Origin: an uncultured Agathobacter sp. | GTDB lineage: Bacteria; Bacillota; Clostridia; Lachnospirales; Lachnospiraceae | Direction: 5' to 3' | Assembly: GCA_934307695.1 (NCBI GenBank) | Contig: CAKRCS010000005.1 | Coordinates: 1-64,000, forward strand | DNA length: 64,000 bases | Shown: positions 44,492 to 54,511 of the stretch, in pieces | Layout of the letters: each line of letters begins with the position of its first letter | Numbering within the stretch: the first letter of the stretch is position 1 | Notes under the pieces: model-generated | What the model saw: only the letters and a program-made list of their open reading frames with translations | The model's database searches: none | What the model was told of the DNA's origin: nothing | Position numbers and translations under genes: made by a program

Positions 44492-45940
44492 ATGAAGAAG
44501 AAGTCGCGCTTATGGGCGTTTATAAAAAGTATGAAGTTTCGTCTGATCCTTCTGATCCTCATTCTGACGGTGCTGCCGAGCGTTATTTTGTGTACCGGTA
44601 TCCTAAATTCTTATGAAGCCCGCGCTGTGTCCATCCGTGAAAGTGAGGTGCTGAGGCAGACAACGATCCTTGCAAATCAGGTAGCGACAAGCCAGTTCCT
44701 GACGGATTCGGCAGACGGCATGGCGAATATACAGGCACAGATTGATATGCTTACGACCATCTATGACGGTCGTGCGATCATTGTGAATGACACATTTAAG
44801 ATTGTTTATGATACTTACAATCTTGACCGCAGCCGGACAATCATCTCGGAGGAGGTCATCAAGAGCTTTTCCGGTGAATCGATTGTCAATTATGATTCTG
44901 TCAACCATTACATTGAGATGACGACTCCAATCATCAATCCGGACGATGCGGAGGGCAGGGTTTTAGGTGTTATGCTTGTCAGCGTGTCAACGGACAATAT
45001 CATTTTGAATGAGAGCTATCTGCGGCAGAATGCAATGACGCTTTTGATGGTGCTTGTATCGCTGTTTATTTTCTTTGGAATCCTCTATGTCATCTATCTG
45101 GTGCGCCCACTGCATAAGGTGTCTCAGGGAATTGATGAGATTCAAAAGGGGTATGGTGCGGACAAACTGGAAGTGACAGATTACACTGAGACAATACAGA
45201 TCTGCACGAAGTTCAACGAGATGCTTTCGAGCATGCGGGTGATGGACGAGTCCCGGCAGGAGTTCGTATCGAATGTCTCTCACGAGCTTAAGACACCGCT
45301 TACCTCCATGAAGGTGCTAGCGGATTCCATCAACAGTATGCCGGATGCGCCGCTTGAAATGTATCAGGAATTCATGGGTGACATTACCAACGAGATCGAC
45401 CGCGAGACCAAGATCATCAATGATCTGCTGTCCCTGGTCAAGATGGATAAGTCCGCAGCGGATATGAACATTACGACCGTAAATATCAATGAACTGCTGG
45501 AGCAGATTCTAAAGCGGCTTCAGCCAATCGCGGACAAGCAGAAGGTGGAACTGGTACTTGAGAGCTTCCGCCCGATTACGGCTGACGTTGACGAGGTTAA
45601 GCTGACACTTGCAATCACAAATCTTGTGGAGAATGGAATCAAGTATAACCGGGATGACGGTGAAGGCTGGGTACATGTGTCTTTGAACGCGGATCATCAG
45701 TATTTCTATCTGAAGGTGGAAGATTCCGGAATGGGAATTCCGGAGGAGTCCCTGGATCTGATCTATGAGCGATTCTACCGGGTGGATAAATCCCATTCAA
45801 GGGAGATTGGCGGAACCGGACTCGGACTTGCCATCACGCGAAGCAGTATTCTGATGCACAGAGGCGCGATCAAGGCGTATAGCGTGGTCGGAGAGGGAAC
45901 GACGTTTGATGTACGTATTCCATTGAAATATATTGTTTAG
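44492..45940 (+). CDS. Membrane sensor histidine kinase
   Basis: The 482-residue protein has a first membrane segment (FRLILLILILTVLPSVILC), an outside sensor region (about residues 45-175), a second membrane segment (LLMVLVSLFIFFGILYVIYL), a HAMP-like linker (RPLHKVSQGIDEIQKG), the H-box VSHELKTPLTSMKVLA, the N-box NLVENGIKYN, and G-boxes DSGMGIP and GGTGLGLAI. The ATG at 44492 follows GGAGAG; ATG 44480 is an alternative. It phosphorylates the adjacent response regulator. The signal is unknown, but the neighbours are DNA-uptake and envelope genes. Confidence 0.94.
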   Translation: MKKKSRLWAFIKSMKFRLILLILILTVLPSVILCTGILNSYEARAVSIRESEVLRQTTILANQVATSQFLTDSADGMANIQAQIDMLTTIYDGRAIIVNDTFKIVYDTYNLDRSRTIISEEVIKSFSGESIVNYDSVNHYIEMTTPIINPDDAEGRVLGVMLVSVSTDNIILNESYLRQNAMTLLMVLVSLFIFFGILYVIYLVRPLHKVSQGIDEIQKGYGADKLEVTDYTETIQICTKFNEMLSSMRVMDESRQEFVSNVSHELKTPLTSMKVLADSINSMPDAPLEMYQEFMGDITNEIDRETKIINDLLSLVKMDKSAADMNITTVNINELLEQILKRLQPIADKQKVELVLESFRPITADVDEVKLTLAITNLVENGIKYNRDDGEGWVHVSLNADHQYFYLKVEDSGMGIPEESLDLIYERFYRVDKSHSREIGGTGLGLAITRSSILMHRGAIKAYSVVGEGTTFDVRIPLKYIV

Positions 45941-45947
45941 GAGCACT

Positions 45948-46934
45948 ATGAGAAAGAAAGTTATTTTGACTGTGCTGACGTTGTTTATGGTTCTCATGCT
46001 TGGGGCATGCAAGGATGAGAAGAATCAGGGCAGTTATCAATTATTTTATCTGAATATTGACGGGACAAAGCTGGAGACGACTTATTGTGATCCTGCGGGA
46101 ACGGAGACAAACCAGATCGCCGAGGATCTTTTGGCACGTTTAAAACAGGATCCGGAGCAATCCGACCTGCGTAGGACGATCCCGGACAACGTGAATATCG
46201 AGTCGGTCGTTTTTACCGGATATTCGCTGGCGGTCGATTTTGACCAGGGACTCTATGCGTTAGAGCCTGCAAGCGAGGTGCTGCTTCGCGCTGCGGTGGT
46301 AAAGACGCTGGTTCAGATCAAGGGCGTATCTTATGTCAATTTTACGGTGGAGGGAGAACCCTACAAGGATCGCAATGGCAATCTGGTCGGAAGCATGAAT
46401 GCGGACAGCTTTGTGGAAAATCCGGGCGAGCAGATCAATTCCAGCGTGGAGACGACACTTACCCTGTATTTTGCAAACGAGGACGGAACGAAGCTGGTTC
46501 CGGAGAAGCGTAACGTTTATTACAGTTCCAATATTTCTTTGGAGAAGCTTGTGATCGAAAAGCTGACGGGCGGTCCAAAGACAGCAGGACTTCAGGCTAC
46601 GATACCTGCTGGAACCAAGCTGATCACGCTTACGGTGATGGATGGAGTGTGCTATGTCAATCTCGATGAGACCTTCCGCAACCAGAACGAAGAGATCAGC
46701 GAACAGGTGGTATTGTATTCGATCGTCAATTCCTTGTCGGAGCTTGAAAGTGTAGACAAGGTTCAGATATCCGTCAATGGAGATACCTCTGGAAAGTGCC
46801 GTTATAATTACGATCTGTCTGCCATGTACGAGGCGGATTACAGCATTGTTGCGGAAACCGGGACAGAGGAGAAAGCAGAGACGGAGACCGAAACACAGAC
46901 ACAGGAATCAACAGAAACGGAGACAACGGATTGA
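45948..46934 (+). CDS. GerMN-domain lipoprotein
   Basis: The 328-residue protein has a lipoprotein signal ending LMLGAC (Cys about 22) and two GerMN modules: residues about 35-160 (QLFYLNIDGTKLETTY) and about 170-295 (TTLTLYFANEDGTKLVPEKRNV in part, CYVNLDETFRNQNE). A Thr/Glu-rich tail (ETETQTQESTETETTD) follows. GerMN domains occur in sporulation GerM and in lipoproteins that accompany sensor kinases (LpqB-like), so a role as an outside partner of the kinase is possible. Its stop codon overlaps the TTG start of comEC. Confidence 0.85.
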   Translation: MRKKVILTVLTLFMVLMLGACKDEKNQGSYQLFYLNIDGTKLETTYCDPAGTETNQIAEDLLARLKQDPEQSDLRRTIPDNVNIESVVFTGYSLAVDFDQGLYALEPASEVLLRAAVVKTLVQIKGVSYVNFTVEGEPYKDRNGNLVGSMNADSFVENPGEQINSSVETTLTLYFANEDGTKLVPEKRNVYYSSNISLEKLVIEKLTGGPKTAGLQATIPAGTKLITLTVMDGVCYVNLDETFRNQNEEISEQVVLYSIVNSLSELESVDKVQISVNGDTSGKCRYNYDLSAMYEADYSIVAETGTEEKAETETETQTQESTETETTD

Positions 46935-49756
46935 GAAAAAGACCATTGCTTTTATGGGCGTGCGTCTTTGTACTGGGATTGCTTATCGGCTGGCTGATGG
47001 CGGGAGAGCTTCCGGCATCCGCTTATGTAATTATGATAGTGGCTGCTGCGGCGGTACTTGCCTGCTATGCAGCACTGCCATATCTGGTGCAGCATAAGTA
47101 TAAGCGTTTTTGGCTTCGCATCTGCGGCTTGGCGCTGATATTGATCTTCGGCATCATGCACATGCAGTCCCAGATCCGGTTCCGGGAGCGGGAACTGGAA
47201 CAAATACGCGAGGGAGCGGACATCTCCCTCTGCGGAGAGATTTACAAAAAAGAATATCGCAAGGAACAGTTGCGAATTTATCTGAAAAACTGCTATGCAG
47301 TATCTGATCAGACGAGCGTTGCCTGCAATCAGGTGATGCTCGATCTGCCAACCGATGATTATCTTATCGGAGAACTCCTATTCGTAAATGGAAAAGTTCA
47401 TACATTTTCTTCGGCAACAAACGAAGGCGGCTTTGATGAAAGAAATTTTTATTTTAGCCAGAAAATTGACTTTGCAGTAAAAGATCCAAGAACCGAACGT
47501 GCTGCAACAGAAAATAATGGACAAGCCGGGCTGCGCGTTCCGACGTCGGAACGATTGTGGCGGCTTCGACAGAGAATTTCAGAGGTTTACCGGAATGCAA
47601 TGGATCAAACGCTTGCCGGAGTTTTGTCGGTCATGCTGGTAGGAGATAAGAGCCGGATCGATACGGAAACGAAAAGCCTTTATCAGAAAGCGGGAATATC
47701 TCATATTCTGGCAATTTCCGGGCTGCATGTCTCGCTGGTAGGCATGGGGCTTTACCGCTTTTTCAGGAGAAGGGGACTAAAATATGGAACAGCGTTTGGT
47801 GCAGCCTTCGCCGTGATCCTGTCCTATGCATTTATGAGCGGCAACGGCGTATCAACGCAGCGGGCAGTCGGGATGATGCTTTTGTGTATGCTGGCGGATG
47901 TGCTGGGGCGCGGGTATGACCTCCTGAATGCGTTGGGCGGCGTCGTGCTCCTGCTTTTGTGGGAGAATCCATTTCTGATCGGGTATTCCGGCTTTCAATT
48001 TTCGGTGACGGCAATCCTTGTTATCGGAACTGCCGGAGCTTGCATTCCGGTAGAAGCAGAAAAAAGGGATGAATATAAGAGGGCAGGCAGAGGTACTGAA
48101 AGAAAGGTGGATGAGAAAGAGGACGCTTCGGTAGAGATGGCTGGAAATTTGGGAGGCATAAGCGATGAAAAGAAGATGGATGAGAAAGAGGGCGCTTCGG
48201 TAGCGGAGGTTGGAAGGTCAGGAGGCATAAGAGTGCTTCAATGTATGAATAAATTGTATGGTGCATCCGCGGTGTGGCTTGGAACATTGCCGCTTGTTGC
48301 ACTCTACTATTATGAGATACCAACATATGCGGCACTTTTAAATATGCTTGTGCTGCCACTCATGCCGATCCTTTTCCTCTGTGGACTGACGGGTGGACTT
48401 GTCGGGTGCGTGAATCTTCCTATTGCAAAAATCCTGCTGATTCCTTGTATGGTCATTTTACAAATTTATGAGAAGCTGGCAGGGGCATTCTTACATTTTC
48501 CACAGTCCAATCTGATTGTCGGAAAACCGGAAGCTTTCCGGATATTTCTCTTTTATGGATCTTTTCTGATAATTGCAGCGCTCTGGAAGAAGAAACGTTC
48601 TTCACATGGACTTCGGATAATCGGTATGGTGGCACTTTTCCTACTTTTGGTATTCCCACAAAAGCAGCCGCAGGAGATTGTTGTACTGGATGTGGGACAG
48701 GGCGACGGAACCTTCCTGCGGACAAAGGAGAATGTTGCTGTTTTTGTAGATGGAGGAAGTTCTAATGTAAAAAGTGTCGGAACGTATCGGATGTTACCTT
48801 TCCTGAAGGCAAAGGGCGTGCGACAAATCGATTATTGGCTGGTGTCGCATGGGGATTTTGACCACATCAGCGGGCTGCTGGAGGTGTTGGAGAGCGGATA
48901 TCCGGTCAAATATCTTGTTGTGTCGGAATGGGCGTTTTTGAATGAGGCAGAAACGGAAAATATGCAAAAGCTGCTTGCACTTGCGGATCAGACTGGTACA
49001 CCTGTCCTTACGGCAGCGGCGGGGGATTTGCTTTGGATGGAGGAAACCAGGATTTCTTTTCTGTGGCCGCAAAGGGAGAGTGGAGGATCGTTAGACACCA
49101 ATGATAATAGTCTTGTGTTTCTCTATGAGGATGAGGACTTTCGGGGACTTTTTGCAGGGGATATTTCGTCTGAGACGGAGAAAGCGCTGGTCAAAACCTA
49201 TGTGGAGTCTGATAGCGAAATAGCCGGAAACGAGGAGCACTGGGGACAGATGGCACAAGGTGCAGGGGAAGTCTGCACGGAACAGACAATACAGGGGGCA
49301 GGAGAAAACTGTACAGGAAATGTGATACAAGGCGAAAGAGCGGGCTGCGCGGAAATGGTGATGCAGAGTTCAGGAGAAAATAGCACGGGAAATGTGATAC
49401 AAGGCACAGAAGAATGTGTGGAACAGGCGGATGCAGTGGCGGAATACCAAAAATATAGGAAAAATTTGCTTGATGTGGATTTTTACAAGGTAAATCATCA
49501 TGGATCAAAGTATTCAAGCTGTGAGGAATGGCTTGCTGCATTATCACCCAAGGTCGCAACAATATCGTGTAGCCGGAAGAATAGCTATGGGCATCCGCAT
49601 GAGGAGACGTTAGAACGCTTGCAGGAGGTGGAAACTATCGTATATAGAACCGATGAAGTGGGCGCTATAACAATCCGGTTTGAACGTGCGGAACAGGCGG
49701 TTGGACCAGACGAAAAGGAGTTGAAGGTTAAAGTGCAAATTCGATTGAAAATGTGA
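46931..49756 (+). CDS. comEC: ComEC/Rec2 DNA uptake channel protein with repeat-expanded insertions
   Basis: The 941-residue protein starts with TTG (46931), overlapping the previous stop, with GGAG 8 bases upstream. The N-terminal OB-like domain and competence membrane domain span about residues 1-560 (ISGLHVSLVGMGLYRFF, MSGNGVSTQRA). The C-terminal metallo-beta-lactamase-like domain (from about 585) has LDVGQGDGTF, VSHGDFDH, FAGDIS and NHHGSKYSS. ComEC passes single-stranded DNA across the membrane. Two unusual insertions are present: a duplicated 23-residue Asp/Glu/Lys/Gly segment (48109-48240) inside the membrane region, and four 12-residue repeats (49259-49402) inside the lactamase-like domain. 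The frame is intact. Confidence 0.93.
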   Translation: MRKRPLLLWACVFVLGLLIGWLMAGELPASAYVIMIVAAAAVLACYAALPYLVQHKYKRFWLRICGLALILIFGIMHMQSQIRFRERELEQIREGADISLCGEIYKKEYRKEQLRIYLKNCYAVSDQTSVACNQVMLDLPTDDYLIGELLFVNGKVHTFSSATNEGGFDERNFYFSQKIDFAVKDPRTERAATENNGQAGLRVPTSERLWRLRQRISEVYRNAMDQTLAGVLSVMLVGDKSRIDTETKSLYQKAGISHILAISGLHVSLVGMGLYRFFRRRGLKYGTAFGAAFAVILSYAFMSGNGVSTQRAVGMMLLCMLADVLGRGYDLLNALGGVVLLLLWENPFLIGYSGFQFSVTAILVIGTAGACIPVEAEKRDEYKRAGRGTERKVDEKEDASVEMAGNLGGISDEKKMDEKEGASVAEVGRSGGIRVLQCMNKLYGASAVWLGTLPLVALYYYEIPTYAALLNMLVLPLMPILFLCGLTGGLVGCVNLPIAKILLIPCMVILQIYEKLAGAFLHFPQSNLIVGKPEAFRIFLFYGSFLIIAALWKKKRSSHGLRIIGMVALFLLLVFPQKQPQEIVVLDVGQGDGTFLRTKENVAVFVDGGSSNVKSVGTYRMLPFLKAKGVRQIDYWLVSHGDFDHISGLLEVLESGYPVKYLVVSEWAFLNEAETENMQKLLALADQTGTPVLTAAAGDLLWMEETRISFLWPQRESGGSLDTNDNSLVFLYEDEDFRGLFAGDISSETEKALVKTYVESDSEIAGNEEHWGQMAQGAGEVCTEQTIQGAGENCTGNVIQGERAGCAEMVMQSSGENSTGNVIQGTEECVEQADAVAEYQKYRKNLLDVDFYKVNHHGSKYSSCEEWLAALSPKVATISCSRKNSYGHPHEETLERLQEVETIVYRTDEVGAITIRFERAEQAVGPDEKELKVKVQIRLKM
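49259..49402 (+). repeat. 36-bp in-frame repeats inside comEC
   Basis: Four 12-codon units start at 49259, 49295, 49331 and 49367 (GAGEVCTEQTIQ, GAGENCTGNVIQ, GERAGCAEMVMQ, SSGENSTGNVIQ), with a decayed fifth. Units 2 and 4 are most alike at DNA level, so the last step was probably a 72-bp duplication. Confidence 0.85.
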
Positions 49757-49893
49757 AAAGTCGACAAGAACTGAGAAAAGGAACTAGAGAATTGATAGCT
49801 GGTATGGTACAATAGTAAGAAAGTGTCAGCTGGGAGTCGGCAGATGTGAACTTAATGGAAACACAGATAGGGGAAGTAGTAAGGAGGCATGGC

Positions 49894-50607
49894 TTGACAA
49901 AGATTTTGATTACCAATGATGACGGTATCAATTCGGATGGACTGGTTCGTCTGGCTGCGGCGGCAGTTAAATTTGGCGCGGTGTGGGTTGTGGCACCGGA
50001 TGGACAAAGAAGCGCGATGTCTCACAGTATCACGCTAAGACACAGCATAGAGGCGTGGCGCGTGGAGTTCCCTGTCGATGGAGTGCATGCGTATGCCTGC
50101 GATGGCACACCGGCGGATTGCGTCCGGATCGGCGTGTTAAATATTGTTCCGGGTAAGCCGGATCATGTGTTTTCCGGTATCAATTACGGCTATAATCTTG
50201 CAACGGATATCCAGTATTCGGCGACGGCGGGAGCGGCGTTTGAAGCTGCATTTCAGAAGGTACATACGATCGCATTTTCGGAGGAAGCGTGTGCAAATCA
50301 TGAGGTGACCGATCAGTATTTGGAGGAGATCATTGCAGAGCTGTTGGAAAAGCCGTTGGAGGAAAATCAGATATGGAATGTGAATTTTCCGGGATGCGGA
50401 CGGATGGCATGCAAAGGGATTCTTCGGGATCGCAGTGTGTCAACGGATGTCTTTTATACGGATCACTATATTGAGACGACGCTTTCGGATGACCGCATTT
50501 CGTACATGGTGGAAGGCGTCCGCAATTATTCCACAAGCGGTGAGACGGATCTGAAGGCGATATTTGATAACTATATATCGATCGGCCGGGTGACGAATAT
50601 TTCGTGA
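49894..50607 (+). CDS. surE: SurE, 5'/3'-nucleotidase
   Basis: From the TTG at 49894 the protein has 237 residues and starts MTKILITNDDGINSDGL, the SurE N-terminus. Metal ligands are in NDDG, the SAMSHSIT loop and SGINYGYN. The TTG has AAGGAGG six bases upstream, a better signal than the ATG at 49846, which would add 16 residues not seen in the family. A -10 of the extended type (TGGTACAAT, 49805-49813) lies upstream. SurE dephosphorylates nucleoside monophosphates and helps stationary-phase survival. Confidence 0.92.
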   Translation: MTKILITNDDGINSDGLVRLAAAAVKFGAVWVVAPDGQRSAMSHSITLRHSIEAWRVEFPVDGVHAYACDGTPADCVRIGVLNIVPGKPDHVFSGINYGYNLATDIQYSATAGAAFEAAFQKVHTIAFSEEACANHEVTDQYLEEIIAELLEKPLEENQIWNVNFPGCGRMACKGILRDRSVSTDVFYTDHYIETTLSDDRISYMVEGVRNYSTSGETDLKAIFDNYISIGRVTNIS

Positions 50608-50743
50608 GGGCGCTGTATGTGCCTGAACAGTTAGAATTGCGAACTGTATGAGAGCATAGGAAGATCAAGACTCGATACATCATAGTACAGTGAACCACAC
50701 AGCATAGAACAAATAATAATATATACCAGCATGGAGGACGAAA

Positions 50744-52750
50744 ATGTCAGCAAAAGAGATAACAAGAATGCTTTACGGTGGAGATTATAATCCAAATCAG
50801 TGGCCGAGAGAAATCTGGGATGAGGATATGCGCTTTTTTAAGGATGCACACATTAACAGCGCTACGATCAATGTCTTTTCATGGGCAAAGATCCAGCCGG
50901 CGGAGGATCGGTATGATTTTTCGGAGCTGGATGAGATCGTCGAGATGCTTAGCAAGGAAGATTACGATATCGTGCTTGCAACGTCGACCGGAGCGCTCCC
51001 GGCATGGATGGCACACAGATATCCGGAGGTAGAACGTACAGACTATGATGGTTTGCATCACAAGTACGGACATCGCCATAATGCCTGTCCAAATTCACCG
51101 GTATTCCGCAAATATTCTAAAGCGCTTGCGGCAAAGCTTGCGGAGCGTTACGGAGATAATCCGCATGTGAAGTGCTGGCATATCAGCAATGAGTATGGCG
51201 GAACCTGCTACTGTGAGAATTGCGAGAAGGCATTCCGGGTATGGCTGCAGAAAAAGTACGGCACGATCGAAGCGGTAAATAAGGCATGGAATACAGAATT
51301 TTGGGGACATACATTCTATGACTGGGATGAGATTGTTGCACCGAATGCTTTGGGAGAAGGCATGTGGGACGGAAGAAGTGCGTTTGCGGGAATCGCGCTC
51401 GATTACAGACGCTTCAATTCCGACAGCCTGCTTCAGAACTATAAGGATGAGCGCGATGCGATCCGCGAGTATGATAAGGATGCCGTTATCACAACCAATC
51501 TTATGGGAACCTATAAGGAGCTTGACTATTTTAAGTGGGCGAAGGAGATGGATGTGGTCTCATGGGATAATTATCCTTCCTATAATACACCGTGGAGCCT
51601 TACTGCAATGACACATGATCTGATGCGAGGCTTGAAGGATCAGCCGTTTATGCTGATGGAACAGACTCCGAGCCAGCAGAACTGGCAGCCATACAATTCG
51701 TTAAAGCGTCCGGGACAGATGCGTGCGCAGAGCTATCAGACAATCGCACATGGTGCAGATACGATACAATTTTTCCAGCTTAGAAGAAGCGTGGGAGGCT
51801 GCGAAAAGTTCCACGGAGCGGTCATCAGCCATGCGGGAACCGAGGACACCAGAGTCTTTCGCGAGGTGACGCAGCTTGGAGCGGAGCTGGAAAAGCTGGG
51901 CGACACTGTGCTCAAGAGTAGAAATGAGGCACAGGTTGGAATTCTGTTTGACTGGGACAACTACTGGGGACTTGAATACACCAGCGGTCCGTCCATCGAT
52001 TTAAAGTATGTCGACCAGATCCATTCCTATTATGAATACTTCTATCATCACAACATCCCGGTGAATATGATCCCGGTTGATGCGGATCTGAGCCGTTATA
52101 AGGTGGTGGTCGCACCGGTTCTTTACATGGTAAAAGACGGAATGAAAGAGGCTTTGGAGCAGTTCGTCAAAAATGGGGGAATCCTCATCACAACCTATAT
52201 GAGCGGCATTGCAGGGGAGTCAGACAACGTTTATCTTGGCGGGTACCCTGGACCGCTTCGCGCATTGGCAGGAGTCTGGGTAGAGGAGATCGATGCACTT
52301 GCGCCGGAGCAGTACAATGAGGTCGTAACCGGGGACGGAAACAAGTACCGCTGCAATCTTGTGTGCGAGCGCATCCACCTTGAGGGCGCTACGGCGCTTG
52401 CCAGCTATACGGAAGATTTTTATGCGGGAGAGCCGGCGGTCACTAAGAACAGCTTCGGAAACGGAACGGTATACTATATCGGAACACAGCTTGACCGTGA
52501 AGGAAAAGACGATATTCTTACAAGAGCATGTAAGGAAGCTGATGTTGTAAGCCTTGTAGAGGGTGCGGAAGGACTTGAGATCGTAAAGCGCACAAAGAAT
52601 GGAAAGGAGCTTTACTTTATCATGAACTTTGAGCAGGCGGACAAGAAGCTTCCGGCTGTATTTGACGGCTGCACCGATCTTCTGACCGGAAAAATTCTTG
52701 AAAAAGAGATGCCGGTACACAAATACGATACTTATTTAATTGAAAGATAA
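50744..52750 (+). CDS. GH42 beta-galactosidase
   Basis: The 668-residue protein starts with YGGDYNPNQWPREIWDEDM, typical of GH42. The acid/base Glu is in CWHISNEYGG (about residue 153) and the nucleophile Glu in MLMEQTPSQQNW (about residue 306). Zinc-type cysteines CYCENC follow the acid/base, as in GH42 trimers. The trimerisation domain (about 395-600) and a C-terminal beta domain complete it. No signal peptide is present, so it hydrolyses imported beta-galactosides in the cytoplasm. No transporter or regulator is adjacent; an alpha-glucosidase gene follows after 66 bases. Confidence 0.94.
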   Translation: MSAKEITRMLYGGDYNPNQWPREIWDEDMRFFKDAHINSATINVFSWAKIQPAEDRYDFSELDEIVEMLSKEDYDIVLATSTGALPAWMAHRYPEVERTDYDGLHHKYGHRHNACPNSPVFRKYSKALAAKLAERYGDNPHVKCWHISNEYGGTCYCENCEKAFRVWLQKKYGTIEAVNKAWNTEFWGHTFYDWDEIVAPNALGEGMWDGRSAFAGIALDYRRFNSDSLLQNYKDERDAIREYDKDAVITTNLMGTYKELDYFKWAKEMDVVSWDNYPSYNTPWSLTAMTHDLMRGLKDQPFMLMEQTPSQQNWQPYNSLKRPGQMRAQSYQTIAHGADTIQFFQLRRSVGGCEKFHGAVISHAGTEDTRVFREVTQLGAELEKLGDTVLKSRNEAQVGILFDWDNYWGLEYTSGPSIDLKYVDQIHSYYEYFYHHNIPVNMIPVDADLSRYKVVVAPVLYMVKDGMKEALEQFVKNGGILITTYMSGIAGESDNVYLGGYPGPLRALAGVWVEEIDALAPEQYNEVVTGDGNKYRCNLVCERIHLEGATALASYTEDFYAGEPAVTKNSFGNGTVYYIGTQLDREGKDDILTRACKEADVVSLVEGAEGLEIVKRTKNGKELYFIMNFEQADKKLPAVFDGCTDLLTGKILEKEMPVHKYDTYLIER

Positions 52751-52816
52751 GTATGCTGGCAGAAAACTAAGAAATATCGAAGTAACGCAATAAAACAGAT
52801 AAAATGAGGTAATACA

Positions 52817-54430
52817 ATGGAACGAAAATGGTGGCAGAATGCCGTAATCTATCAGATTTATCCGAGAAGCTATCAGGACAGCAACGGGGATGGCATCGGA
52901 GACTTACAGGGAATTATAGAGAGACTGCCGTATCTTGGCAGGCTTGGAATTGATGCAATCTGGCTTTCGCCGGTCTACCGGTCGCCGCAGGTCGATAACG
53001 GATATGATATTTCGGATTATCAGGATATAGATCCGATGTTTGGAACCATCGATGATATGCAGCGGCTGATCGATGAGGCAAAAAAATATAACATTCATAT
53101 TATCATGGATCTTGTTTTAAACCATTCTTCCGATAAGCATAAATGGTTCGAGGAGGCAAGAAAGAGCAAGGACAATCCGTACCATGATTTTTATGTCTGG
53201 AGAGACGGAAAAGAGGGCGTGCCACCAAATGATATGCGTGCCGCTTTCGGCGGGAGCGCATGGGAGTGGGTGCCTGAGGTAGGACAGTATTATTTTCACC
53301 AGTTCGCGCCGGAACAGCCGGATTTAAACTGGGAGAATCCGAAGGTCAGACGCGCCATTTACGATATGATCCTGTGGTGGATGGATCGGGGCGTTGGCGG
53401 ATTCCGTCTGGATGTGATCGACCAGATCGCAAAAGAGCCGGATCGCAAGATCACCCAGAACGGTCCAAGACTTCATGAGTTTATCCGGGAGATGAGCAGG
53501 GAAACCTTCCAGAAGGGCAACCTGATCACGGTCGGGGAGGCATGGGGCGCAACCCCGGAGCTGGCAAAGCTGTACAGCAATCCGGATGGCAGCGAATTTT
53601 CCATGGTATTCCAGTTTGAGCATATCGGGCTTGACCAGCAGGAGGGCAGGGAGAAGTGGGATCTTGCCCCGCTTCCGTTCTTGAAGCTCAAGCAGGTGTT
53701 CAACCGCTGGCAGACAAGCCTGTATAACTGCGGCTGGAACAGTCTGTTCTGGAACAATCATGACCTTCCGCGCATTGTATCGCGCTGGGGCAATGATGGT
53801 GCATATCGCGTAGAGTCTGCCAAGATGCTTGCGATGCTCTTACATGGCATGCAGGGAACACCATACATTTATCAGGGCGAAGAACTGGGAATGACAAATG
53901 TCCGCTATGCAATCGAAGATTACAAGGATTTGGAGACGCTTGACGTATATAGGGAACGGCTGGAAGCCGGATATGACGAGGCAAAAGTCATGCAGTCCAT
54001 ATATGCAAAAAGCCGTGACAACGCAAGAACTCCAATGCAGTGGGATGATACAAAAAATGCCGGATTCTCTGCAGGAACTCCGTGGATCCGTGTAAATGAC
54101 AACTACAAGGAAATCAACGCAAAGAGTCAGGTGGATGATCCGGACTCTGTATTTGCCTGCTACCGCAAGCTGATCACCTTGCGCAAGGAGTATCCGGTGT
54201 TTGTGGATGGACAATTTCATCTGCTGCTGGAGGAGGATGACAACATCTTTGCGTATGAGAGAGATAATGGGAAGCAGCAGCTGATCGTGGTATGTAATTT
54301 CTTTGACAAGACCGTTTCCCTGCCGATCTGGGATATGTGCAACGGAAAAGAGCTGCTTCTTTGCAATTATGGAACTGTGGAAGAAAACGAGATCCTTCGT
54401 CCATATGAAGCGCGGATGTATATAAAGTAG
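52817..54430 (+). CDS. GH13 alpha-glucosidase (oligo-1,6-glucosidase/GH13_31-like)
   Basis: The 537-residue enzyme starts WWQNAVIYQIYPRSYQDSNG and has the GH13 regions DLVLNHSS, GFRLDVID (nucleophile Asp), TVGEAWG (acid/base Glu) and NNHDLPRIVSRWG. The EDYKDLETLDVYRE segment is typical of the oligo-1,6-glucosidase group that cuts short alpha-glucans in the cytoplasm; no signal peptide is seen. The ribosome binding site is weak (AATGAGGT). The exact linkage (alpha-1,6, alpha-1,4 or sucrose-type) is not decided here. Confidence 0.93.
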   Translation: MERKWWQNAVIYQIYPRSYQDSNGDGIGDLQGIIERLPYLGRLGIDAIWLSPVYRSPQVDNGYDISDYQDIDPMFGTIDDMQRLIDEAKKYNIHIIMDLVLNHSSDKHKWFEEARKSKDNPYHDFYVWRDGKEGVPPNDMRAAFGGSAWEWVPEVGQYYFHQFAPEQPDLNWENPKVRRAIYDMILWWMDRGVGGFRLDVIDQIAKEPDRKITQNGPRLHEFIREMSRETFQKGNLITVGEAWGATPELAKLYSNPDGSEFSMVFQFEHIGLDQQEGREKWDLAPLPFLKLKQVFNRWQTSLYNCGWNSLFWNNHDLPRIVSRWGNDGAYRVESAKMLAMLLHGMQGTPYIYQGEELGMTNVRYAIEDYKDLETLDVYRERLEAGYDEAKVMQSIYAKSRDNARTPMQWDDTKNAGFSAGTPWIRVNDNYKEINAKSQVDDPDSVFACYRKLITLRKEYPVFVDGQFHLLLEEDDNIFAYERDNGKQQLIVVCNFFDKTVSLPIWDMCNGKELLLCNYGTVEENEILRPYEARMYIK

Positions 54431-54511
54431 AAGGAGTATTTTTGCTGCGTAAGGAGCAAAAAAGATGATCTTTGGGGAAGATTAACAGCTTGGGAGAGGT
54501 TTTTATACAAC

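Noticed and set aside
48000..49500. comEC as a pseudogene
   Set aside because: Despite repeat insertions the reading frame is continuous and the membrane and lactamase-like motifs are all present.
54439..54462. Terminator after the alpha-glucosidase gene
   Set aside because: TTTTTGCT/AGCAAAAA forms a stem but is not followed by T on the plus strand, and no minus-strand gene ends there.
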